64,000 nucleotides of DNA from assembly GCA_028686135.1 (NCBI GenBank), contig JAQUCP010000011.1, forward strand, positions 1-64,000, given 5' to 3'. The notes beneath the pieces were generated by a model that saw nothing but the letters and a program-made list of their open reading frames with translations, was not told the origin of the DNA and did no database searches. Within the stretch, counting starts at the first letter, position 1; each line of letters starts with the position of its first letter. The stretch is from UBA12481 sp012523435. GTDB lineage: Bacteria > Bacteroidota > Bacteroidia > Bacteroidales > UBA12481. The position numbers and the translations under genes are program-made. Below, in pieces: positions 42,911 to 49,996 of this stretch.

Positions 42911-44620
42911 ATGAATGCCAAAAAAGTGACAACCAAGCATGATTCAGGACGAGCACTACCAGTAATCGGGGTTTTTGCAACAGGGGATCCCAGAATTGAC
43001 GAAGCATCGCGGTTGCGAGCTCAAAATATTGTAAAACTGGCGGCCACACGCTTAGCCGGAGCCATTAGAATGCCGGATGGTTCCGATATCCCCGTTGTCT
43101 ATTCAGATTTGCTGGTGGATACCGAGCGTGAGGCTGATTTGGTAGCTCGCTCTTTCTTGGCTGAGGGAGTCTCTGTTTTAGTCTGTTTGCCCGATACCTG
43201 GGCGTTCCCTCAATTGACGGTGCTCTCTTTGCTGGGGCATTTCCCGACCGACACCCCGCTGAACTTCACCTGCGGAAACAGTGCACCCAGGCCAGGGGTA
43301 GTTTTTACTCATGCCGTATCCGGCGCAATTGCTCAATCTGGCCGATTAATGCATATCAATGTTGGTACCTGGCCTGATTCGGGACTGGAACCTGAAATGA
43401 CCGACAAAACTTTCGAATCCCTGGTTGATTGGCTCTATGCCGCAGTAACTGCACAATACCTGAAAGGTAAACGTGTAGTGATCTTCGGGCATGATTCCAT
43501 GGGAATGGAAACTGCTTTACAGCATATTATCCCAACCCGGAACACCTTTGGTATTGAAATTACCCGCCTGGATATGAAACTTCTCGCTGATATGCTGAAT
43601 AGAAAAGCGTATAAGCAGGAAGAATTAACCCGCTTACGCACCTGGATCGATACCCATGCAGCTACGGTTGAAATCACTTCAGAAACGGATAACCGTCGTT
43701 TTAATGATAGTCTTGCTATGTATTTGATTACCAGGGATATCATGAAGGAATTGAATGCCGTTGGTGGTGGTTTTATGTCCCAGCTGGAATGGGGTTCCGA
43801 TCGAAGAGGGCTACCACTCCCAGTAGCTGACACGATGGAGTCACTGATGAATTCTGATTTTGACCATAACGGACCAAAACCGGTCATGCCATTTGCTACT
43901 GAAGCTGATGCTCAGGCTCTGCTGACAATGCTGTTCTTTACCTACCTATCAGGAGGCAATCCGCCACTCTTTATGGATTTCCGGAAAGTTTGGGAGCCGT
44001 GGGAGATTCAACAAATGGCCGCTGGGCTTGGTATAAAAATTGATCCGAATGAACGATGGGCCAAACGAGGATTTGTGGACGGAAATAATAGTGGATCAGC
44101 ATCATTCAATTGGGCCGGACTGCCAGGAGCCAGTCCGGAAGAGCTCCTCTCCAACGTGTCGTTCCCACTAGCTGATCCGGAATACTTCCCAGGTATGGGC
44201 AATAGTATTACCTTCCTGACACCGGGTGGAATCGAAGGAATAGCTGGCCGACTGGCCTACAGCGCACTATCCGGGCTCTTCTCCATGGTTTGGGATGAAG
44301 CTGTAACCGTCGAACTCCCTGAAAAGCTCGCAAAGGCAGTATGCCAATCCTCCAATGCAACCTGGCCACACACCTTCCTGACTCCCGCTTTTGCCACGAT
44401 GGCCGAGTATAAACATTATGCACCGGCTAATCATCTGCACATGACATGGAACTTAAAAGCTGCCAGGCTGCAGTATTGGATGGATCTTACCAATGTCTTG
44501 TCCGTTACTCCCTGGCATGAAAAACCTGCTTTTAGGGAAAAAACTGACAGGCCGTTGCCTCTTCTTTACCTTTTGAATGGAGGTGAAAATCAGACAAAAA
44601 TGTTGAGAAAAAAAATGTAA
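42911..44620 (+). CDS. L-fucose isomerase-like sugar isomerase
   Basis: A 569-residue FucI/AraA-like ketol isomerase. The metal-binding residues expected from FucI are present: Glu331 in FATEADAQ, Asp356 in LFMDFRK, and His508 in PANHLHM. The N-terminal Rossmann part (VIGVFATGDPRIDEASRLRAQNIV) is also typical. It should interconvert an aldose and ketose such as L-fucose or D-arabinose. No fucokinase or fuculose-phosphate aldolase lies nearby, so the natural substrate is open. The downstream gene (13 bases away) is an unknown envelope protein. Confidence 0.85.
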   Translation: MNAKKVTTKHDSGRALPVIGVFATGDPRIDEASRLRAQNIVKLAATRLAGAIRMPDGSDIPVVYSDLLVDTEREADLVARSFLAEGVSVLVCLPDTWAFPQLTVLSLLGHFPTDTPLNFTCGNSAPRPGVVFTHAVSGAIAQSGRLMHINVGTWPDSGLEPEMTDKTFESLVDWLYAAVTAQYLKGKRVVIFGHDSMGMETALQHIIPTRNTFGIEITRLDMKLLADMLNRKAYKQEELTRLRTWIDTHAATVEITSETDNRRFNDSLAMYLITRDIMKELNAVGGGFMSQLEWGSDRRGLPLPVADTMESLMNSDFDHNGPKPVMPFATEADAQALLTMLFFTYLSGGNPPLFMDFRKVWEPWEIQQMAAGLGIKIDPNERWAKRGFVDGNNSGSASFNWAGLPGASPEELLSNVSFPLADPEYFPGMGNSITFLTPGGIEGIAGRLAYSALSGLFSMVWDEAVTVELPEKLAKAVCQSSNATWPHTFLTPAFATMAEYKHYAPANHLHMTWNLKAARLQYWMDLTNVLSVTPWHEKPAFREKTDRPLPLLYLLNGGENQTKMLRKKM

Positions 44621-44632
44621 CCAGAGGATAGT

Positions 44633-45556
44633 ATGAAGCGTTTACCTTTCTGTTTCCTAATCTTGACGTTCCTGCTCGGATCTTTCCCGCTGTTAGCGCA
44701 GGAAGAGAATTGGCCGGAACCTCCGGAGTTTAAATCTTATCTGAATGTGCCTGGCAAAGTCTTGAAATACAATTATTTCAATTACATAGAAATCAGAGAC
44801 CCCGAGGAGGATAATTACCGACAGGCCATGGGAACCTATTGGGAGATCAGTTACTCCTACGATTCTGCTTTCAGACAAAAGAGAAAGTTCAAGGAGTTCA
44901 TGGCGGATGAAGTTCTTAGCCGTGGAGGAACCTTCTTTTTTGAAGATACCTCCCAGCTCCAATTCGTAATTCCTGATCCCGAAGGACATATCTGGGGCCG
45001 CCAGATGCTGACAAATGATAAGAACTACCGCTTGAGAGTGATCAAAGAAAAGCCCTTCACTAATCGTGTGGCTTTTGATCAGCCACCGGTTGCTGTCTTC
45101 GATCGCTATTTGGACTCCGTTGCTCTCCCTCCTAGAATCAACTATTTCCCAGGATCGGTGATCACCCGAATCGCGTATAGTAAATTCAACCACGTGAGCT
45201 ATAACTGGACTAGCGGTGATACCCTTTTTCGGCAAACTGTGATGGGGCCAACATGGGATATGAGGCTGGAAACCAGAATGAAAGATGGTGTAATCGATCG
45301 GTCGCTCTCTACAATTGAGGTGATGGAAAGCTACTACCGTTCCTGCAGGAAAGTAGGTGGAACCATCATAAAAAACAGGCCGCGAGAACTGATCATGAGA
45401 ATACCCCATGTGGACGGTGATCTCTGGTGCCGCGTCTCCCCATCTCTCGATGGAATGTACGTGCTCAGAGTTACCCTACAAGCTAAAGCAGACTATACTG
45501 CCCCGGAACTCAGATTGTCAATTCCGGTCCAAGCTGCAGATTCAACAGGCACTTGA
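44633..45556 (+). CDS. Exported protein with two similar domains, unknown function
   Basis: A 307-residue protein with a signal peptide (ending LLAQE). Residues about 45-145 and 175-290 look like diverged copies of one domain: each ends in a block of the type GGTFFFEDTSQLQFVIPDPEGHIWGR / GGTIIKNRPRELIMRIPHVDGDLWCR, preceded by a WEISYSYD / WDMRLETR segment. This pattern is like the small alpha-beta domain found before OmpA domains in some Bacteroidota proteins, but no OmpA domain is present. It follows the FucI-like gene by 12 bases and is likely co-transcribed. I do not recognise it. Confidence 0.75.
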   Translation: MKRLPFCFLILTFLLGSFPLLAQEENWPEPPEFKSYLNVPGKVLKYNYFNYIEIRDPEEDNYRQAMGTYWEISYSYDSAFRQKRKFKEFMADEVLSRGGTFFFEDTSQLQFVIPDPEGHIWGRQMLTNDKNYRLRVIKEKPFTNRVAFDQPPVAVFDRYLDSVALPPRINYFPGSVITRIAYSKFNHVSYNWTSGDTLFRQTVMGPTWDMRLETRMKDGVIDRSLSTIEVMESYYRSCRKVGGTIIKNRPRELIMRIPHVDGDLWCRVSPSLDGMYVLRVTLQAKADYTAPELRLSIPVQAADSTGT

Positions 45557-45584
45557 GCGACAACTTCTACATCTAATTTATAGA

Positions 45585-45616
45585 AGAAGCCGGTGGAAGC
45601 CGGCTTCTGGATTTTT
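45585..45616 (+). terminator. Intrinsic terminator after the two-domain exported protein
   Basis: AGAAGCCGG (45585-45593) pairs with CCGGCTTCT (45600-45608) as a perfect 9-bp stem with a 6-base loop, followed by GGATTTTT. It separates this unit from the 93-residue gene that follows. Confidence 0.85.
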
Positions 45617-45720
45617 AAGTGTCAGACTTTCAGCTTGCTGAAAAAATGATTAAAAAATCTGTGGGACTATGTTTTTAATAAAACTTTTCTATTTTTAGAT
45701 TATCAACATGAATAAAAATT

Positions 45721-46002
45721 ATGGCTAGTAGAAGGATTTTAAAACGGGATATCAACTATGTGGTCTCCGACCTGATCCTGGATTGTTATGCGTGTATGGA
45801 AGAGCAGCCTGAGAAAGATTTCTCACGTTATGAACAGATTATCAATGACGCGATCATTATGAAAGAAGATCTGTATGAGAGAATTAACCACTTCGATCCT
45901 TCTAAGCACGGTAGTTCAAAAGATTATTTCCTAACCATCCGTAAGGATCTGTTTGTGTGGATGACCCAGGCTTATGAAAATCTGAAGGCTTTGGGTTCCT
46001 AA
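45721..46002 (+). CDS. Small conserved protein of unknown function
   Basis: A 93-residue soluble protein without signal peptide, almost all helical: RRILKRDINYVVSDLILDCY then EQIINDAIIMKEDLYERINHF. A single Cys pair region (DCYACME) is near the start. Size and style suggest a small cytoplasmic binding protein. I recall small Bacteroidales proteins like this but assign no family. It is on its own between a terminator and the promoter of the pseudo-MPN gene. Confidence 0.7.
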   Translation: MASRRILKRDINYVVSDLILDCYACMEEQPEKDFSRYEQIINDAIIMKEDLYERINHFDPSKHGSSKDYFLTIRKDLFVWMTQAYENLKALGS

Positions 46003-46059
46003 AACTTAGATCGGGCATTTCTAGCCAGTTTCCCAACACTTATCGTTGACAAAATTTAA

Positions 46060-46067
46060 TACTTTTG
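46060..46067 (+). promoter_or_regulatory. Candidate -7 element for the pseudo-MPN gene
   Basis: TACTTTTG (46060-46067) matches TAnnTTTG exactly. Transcription near 46074 supports translation starting at the ATG at 46116 rather than any codon near 46065. Confidence 0.4.
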
Positions 46068-46115
46068 TTGCAGTACCTTCGTTGGTTTGTTACTTGCAAC
46101 AGAACTACTTCACTG

Positions 46116-48260
46116 ATGAAGCGCTGTATCAGCATCTGTACGACTCTTTTGATTATAGCCGGCCTGCTGGCACCTGCAAATAGTATATCGCAGACCAGTA
46201 GGGTGGATTTTACCTGGCTTAATCGGCTGGAACAGGTTTTGGCAGGCTCTGTTGAAGCCCGGCTGATACCCCTGCCCAGAGAGAATACCTTTGCCGTCGA
46301 ATTTGAAGTGACCTGGTTTAACGAAGATGGTACTCCAATTAATGAGTCGTCATCCCAACCGCTTCTCTATCTCTCCCAATATGCCCTCGACCTAATCCCN
46401 NNNNNNNNNNNNNNNNNNNNNNNNNNNNNNNNNNNNNNNNNNNNNNNNNNNNNNNNNNNNNNNNNNNNNNNNNNNNNNNNNNNNNNNNNNNNNNNNNNNC
46501 TTCTGTCACTGCGATCCGAATATAATCAGTATGATCTGATGATCAGGTCGTTCCAGCCCGGAGTTGAAGAGCCCGACCGGGCTGATATAGCCGATAGCCT
46601 GCGTCGATCAGCAAAGAATACCTACCTGGCCCTGTTTAAACAGCACCAGGATTCTTTGATACAAATCTCCCGGCAGCTCGATTCTCTTCGCAGTACCATC
46701 AAGCCGGCTGTGAAAAAGAGAGCATTCAGAGATCGGGAAATAGCCCGTCTGGAAGCACAGGAAGAGAGCTTCGATACCTTAAAAGGCAGTTTTAACCAGC
46801 TCAAATTGCAACACCAACAATCCCTGATCGATTATCGAAGCCTGGTTTTTGGCCTCGGATCTATTCAGGAGGTGGAAAAAATTCACACCGATTATTCAAC
46901 CCATCAGGTTGTGATTGAAAATGCTCTCCTCGAAACAGATAACCTCCTAACTGAATACCAAAACCGGCTACAGAATCCGGTTAATCCAATTCCTGGGTGG
47001 CTGATTTGGACGATTGTCGGACTGATTGTTCTTCTGCTGGTGCCGATCTTTTTTCGACTTTACCGCTCCTCAAGAATTGTCGCTCCCAATGCTGCAATAA
47101 CTCCCAATATGACTGCTACTAGCACCGGTCATGCCAACGGAAGTCCCTCACTGATGGAGCCGTTACAGAATTACTATGCGGCTGATTTTCTTCAGGTGAT
47201 TCCTGATGTGGTTATTGCCCGCATGCACATCAGCCCTCCGGCAATCAACGCGCTATACCAACTAGTGCACGGAGCTTTCCTGGAGAAAAAGCCCGGGAGT
47301 TTTGGTGGGTATCTTTTTGGAAACAGCTACCGATTAACCGTGGATGGAAGCTCTAAACATGAACTTGTCATCGAAAAAGTGGTTGCTTCGCAGCATATCA
47401 GGCCCGATTCATCTAATACAATGGAGTTCCGCCAGGATTTGGTAGATGAAATGAATGAGCTGATCCGTCAAAATAAAAAATATGTCCTGCTGGGTTGGTT
47501 TACTTCCTGCTCAGACCCGGTGCTGGAGATGAATGAGGCCCTACAGAAAATGCACCGAACATTCTTTGATCAGAAATCCCAGATTGCTATCCTCGTAAAT
47601 ACGGGTTCGGAAGAGCTAAATTCCGCCTGCTTCCTCCGGCGAAAATCGGGCTATTTTGATCCGATACCCGACCCGGGTGCATTCCTGAAATGGGAAGAGC
47701 TGTATCAGTTCTCCCAGAATCCGGTGCTCCAAACTAATGAGAATCAGGACAATAAGCCGCCTCAGGAGTTTATCAATCTGGAACTTAACCAAGGCTGGTG
47801 CGATACCCTGGTAACAAGAATTCGGATCGAAAAGAGCGCCCTGAAGGAAATTCATCATGCCTCAGCAACCCTCGCAAGCCCCGCAGAGTTGTACCAAGTG
47901 GTAGGATATCTATATGGCATGACTCAGGTTGAAGAGATGGAAGGTCTAGAAGATCAGGGTTTTGTGATTTCTATAGAACGATTTGTTGAGGTGTCTAATG
48001 AGACTGCACCACGAGAAATCCCCGGATTAAAACTGCTGGGTTGGTTCGGACAGGGAAAATCAGAAATTTTCTCTTACACCACATCTGCGATAAACTACCA
48101 CGAACAACACTTCAAAGAGCCTTTTCAGGTTGTATTCCTTCTGAATTCGCATACTTCAGAACTGCGTATCCTGTCGAGAAAACAGTCCCTGGCTATGAAT
48201 GACAGTTCAATTGATACCGAGGAATTTAACTTCGATAGCCTGCTCAGCCAAGTTCAGTAA
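46116..48260 (+). CDS. Membrane protein with coiled coil and two degenerate MPN/JAB-like domains (contains assembly gap)
   Basis: Signal peptide at the start (MKRCISICTTLLIIAGLL), then a periplasmic region broken by the 100-N gap (46400-46499), then about 160 residues of coiled coil, one transmembrane helix (about 46990-47060, WLIWTIVGLIVLLLVPIFF, followed by basic RLYRSSR) and a large C-terminal part, probably cytoplasmic. That part has two MPN-like domains: the first (about 47202-47690) with GGYLFGN and LLGWFTSCSDP, the second (about 47800-48210) with GYLYG and LLGWFGQGKSE. An active JAMM protease has GWYHSHP in that position, so both lost the zinc ligands. They probably bind proteins or ubiquitin-like folds instead of cutting. 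Reading frame stays open across N by chance or fact; true length is uncertain. Confidence 0.72.
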   Translation: MKRCISICTTLLIIAGLLAPANSISQTSRVDFTWLNRLEQVLAGSVEARLIPLPRENTFAVEFEVTWFNEDGTPINESSSQPLLYLSQYALDLIXXXXXXXXXXXXXXXXXXXXXXXXXXXXXXXXXXLLSLRSEYNQYDLMIRSFQPGVEEPDRADIADSLRRSAKNTYLALFKQHQDSLIQISRQLDSLRSTIKPAVKKRAFRDREIARLEAQEESFDTLKGSFNQLKLQHQQSLIDYRSLVFGLGSIQEVEKIHTDYSTHQVVIENALLETDNLLTEYQNRLQNPVNPIPGWLIWTIVGLIVLLLVPIFFRLYRSSRIVAPNAAITPNMTATSTGHANGSPSLMEPLQNYYAADFLQVIPDVVIARMHISPPAINALYQLVHGAFLEKKPGSFGGYLFGNSYRLTVDGSSKHELVIEKVVASQHIRPDSSNTMEFRQDLVDEMNELIRQNKKYVLLGWFTSCSDPVLEMNEALQKMHRTFFDQKSQIAILVNTGSEELNSACFLRRKSGYFDPIPDPGAFLKWEELYQFSQNPVLQTNENQDNKPPQEFINLELNQGWCDTLVTRIRIEKSALKEIHHASATLASPAELYQVVGYLYGMTQVEEMEGLEDQGFVISIERFVEVSNETAPREIPGLKLLGWFGQGKSEIFSYTTSAINYHEQHFKEPFQVVFLLNSHTSELRILSRKQSLAMNDSSIDTEEFNFDSLLSQVQ
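46400..46499. other. 100-N assembly gap inside the pseudo-MPN gene
   Basis: Exactly 100 N. Unlike the gap at 23.9 kb, the two flanks share no repeated sequence, so real bases are missing and the gap size is unknown. Confidence 0.95.
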
Positions 48261-48310
48261 TTGACATTCACTTGTTTATATCTTAAGGAAAGGATATGCT
48301 GCCTTTTCTA

Positions 48311-48318
48311 TATTTTTG
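48311..48318 (+). promoter_or_regulatory. Candidate -7 element for the beta-barrel/lipoprotein unit
   Basis: TATTTTTG (48311-48318) matches TAnnTTTG exactly, 51 bases after the pseudo-MPN stop. It would start transcription near 48325, before the barrel gene. It makes the following three genes a separate or partly separate transcript. Confidence 0.35.
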
Positions 48319-48378
48319 CTGTTGTACAAATAAATAATTCCGGTGTTGGGTAAAGGTCGAGTACTAGCAAAGCGAGGT

Positions 48379-49617
48379 ATGGTGGTTTGTAAACTATCTG
48401 TTTTGCTGCTGGCTGTGATGCTTGGAGCTCATCCGGGAATCAGCCAGGAACTCCCCGAATGGAAGATGGATTCGATACGATTGGGCGTGAAAAACCTCCT
48501 GAATCACTATCAACTCATCCATAATCAAATAAATGCGACTGCTGATCCGGCCATTGAAAGAGAGTTTATCAACCTTTTTTCGAACCCCAAGGTCTTGATA
48601 GTTAATGAGATTGATCAGGATTCTCCGAGTCAGGAAATCTCTGCCCAAAATTATGTCTCTCTGTTGCCAACTCTTTTTCCGGAAGGCCTTACCCTGGATT
48701 TCAACATGAATCGTATCCTGGTCTCCCGGCCTAAGTATGATTTTAATAACCGCTACCTGGTTAACGTGTGGCTGGAGCAATCCCTTATGGGTATCAGTAA
48801 AGGGAAAGCTCTGGCAAACCGACATCGAATAGTGGTGACGATCGGTTTTAACTTTTTGGATGGCAAAATGTCAGGCTGGGAAATCTGGGGAATAGCATTA
48901 CCACCCAAAAGTCAGACTTATTTAACGGTAAAATTATCTCCTTCTCTTGGAAGCCTTGTCAACCAGTCTGTCGATCAGGATGAGCGTTTTAACCTTGAGC
49001 CGGGATTGGGTTATGCTGGAGGAGTTGGTCTGATGTATTTGATTAATAGCCATTTGGGAGGGCAATTGGGTATTCGCTATGCACACTATCAATCCTCCCT
49101 GACACTGGATCACCTGGACCCGCATGGTGGTTTTGATCCTCACCTGGAGCAGGTAAACTATCATACCCGCTTCTGGTTTGTTGAAATGCCGATAGGTGCT
49201 GCCTATAAGATTACCCTAGCCCGGCGCCTGAATGCTCTCCTGGGAGCAGGCATCTCTCCCGGTGTTCGACTGTTCGAATCGTTCACTTCTTCCGCTGTCA
49301 ATAGCAATAGTCGGAGTCGTCAAACAGGCGTGATCAGCGATTCACAATGGATTGATGGCCTCACCAGATTCAATCTGGGGTTCTACTCCGAATTATCCAT
49401 CATGTGGCAGTTGCGCCAAAATACAGCGTTTATGATAGGTGTTGATTTCCACCACGGTCTGACGAGCCTCGGAGAGGTGGAACAGCCTGATTATGTGAAT
49501 TCCCGGTACCAAGGGCTGTATAACCCGATCTGGAGGTCGCCCGATTCGAATAACCTACTACGGTCTCTGGGTATCACAATAGGTGTTGCAATCCAGATTG
49601 AATCAAAAAAGGAATAG
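48379..49617 (+). CDS. Outer-membrane beta-barrel protein with extra N-terminal domain
   Basis: A 412-residue exported protein from ATG 48379 (MVVCKLSVLLLAVML; a GTG at 48343 in the same frame would add 12 residues before the signal peptide and is less likely). After cleavage near GISQE comes a domain of about 150 residues (NHYQLIHNQINATADPAIER, then VSLLPTLFPEGLTL), followed by a C-terminal outer-membrane barrel of 8-10 strands (YAGGVGLMYLINSHLGG to LGITIGVAIQIESKKE). The extra N-terminal domain is unassigned. First of three tightly spaced genes; its stop abuts the next ATG. Confidence 0.7.
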   Translation: MVVCKLSVLLLAVMLGAHPGISQELPEWKMDSIRLGVKNLLNHYQLIHNQINATADPAIEREFINLFSNPKVLIVNEIDQDSPSQEISAQNYVSLLPTLFPEGLTLDFNMNRILVSRPKYDFNNRYLVNVWLEQSLMGISKGKALANRHRIVVTIGFNFLDGKMSGWEIWGIALPPKSQTYLTVKLSPSLGSLVNQSVDQDERFNLEPGLGYAGGVGLMYLINSHLGGQLGIRYAHYQSSLTLDHLDPHGGFDPHLEQVNYHTRFWFVEMPIGAAYKITLARRLNALLGAGISPGVRLFESFTSSAVNSNSRSRQTGVISDSQWIDGLTRFNLGFYSELSIMWQLRQNTAFMIGVDFHHGLTSLGEVEQPDYVNSRYQGLYNPIWRSPDSNNLLRSLGITIGVAIQIESKKE

Positions 49618-49986
49618 ATGGGAAGGAATTTACGCATATTAACCCTGCTGTTGCCCCTGAGCCTCCTGCTAACCTTGTCGGGATGCTTCGAAACAGATAA
49701 TCCGCCCCAACTAGAAGTTAGCGTGATCGATCAGGATAGCTTGCCAGTACCGGATGCCTATGTAACACTGTTTACTTCCCAGCAGGAGTGGCGACAGCTG
49801 GAGAACCCTGTACAGGCCTGGAGAAGAACAGGCCTTGAAGGACAGGTCCTCTTCATCGACCTGAAGGAGACAACTTACTGGATCTATTGCCGAAAAGGGG
49901 ATCAAGACAATAGCTTCGACGAGATTACCACCCAGGGTGATCTGAAACTTAATCAGAGAGCCCATGTTGTAGTCCATCTTCGTTAA
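49618..49986 (+). CDS. Small lipoprotein, carboxypeptidase-regulatory-like fold
   Basis: A 122-residue lipoprotein (lipobox LTLSGC) directly after the barrel gene (no intergenic base). The mature part LEVSVIDQDSLPVPDAYVTLFTS and GLEGQVLFIDLKETTYWIYCRKG has the pattern of a carboxypeptidase-regulatory-like/transthyretin-type beta-sandwich, used for binding in TonB and surface proteins. Function unknown. Likely works with the barrel before and the PKD lipoprotein after it. Confidence 0.7.
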   Translation: MGRNLRILTLLLPLSLLLTLSGCFETDNPPQLEVSVIDQDSLPVPDAYVTLFTSQQEWRQLENPVQAWRRTGLEGQVLFIDLKETTYWIYCRKGDQDNSFDEITTQGDLKLNQRAHVVVHLR

Positions 49987-49996
49987 TTTTGTTGTT

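Noticed and set aside
44693..45409. 238-residue minus-strand reading frame
   Set aside because: Opposite the two-domain exported protein, which has a signal peptide and a duplicated domain; the antisense frame shows neither.
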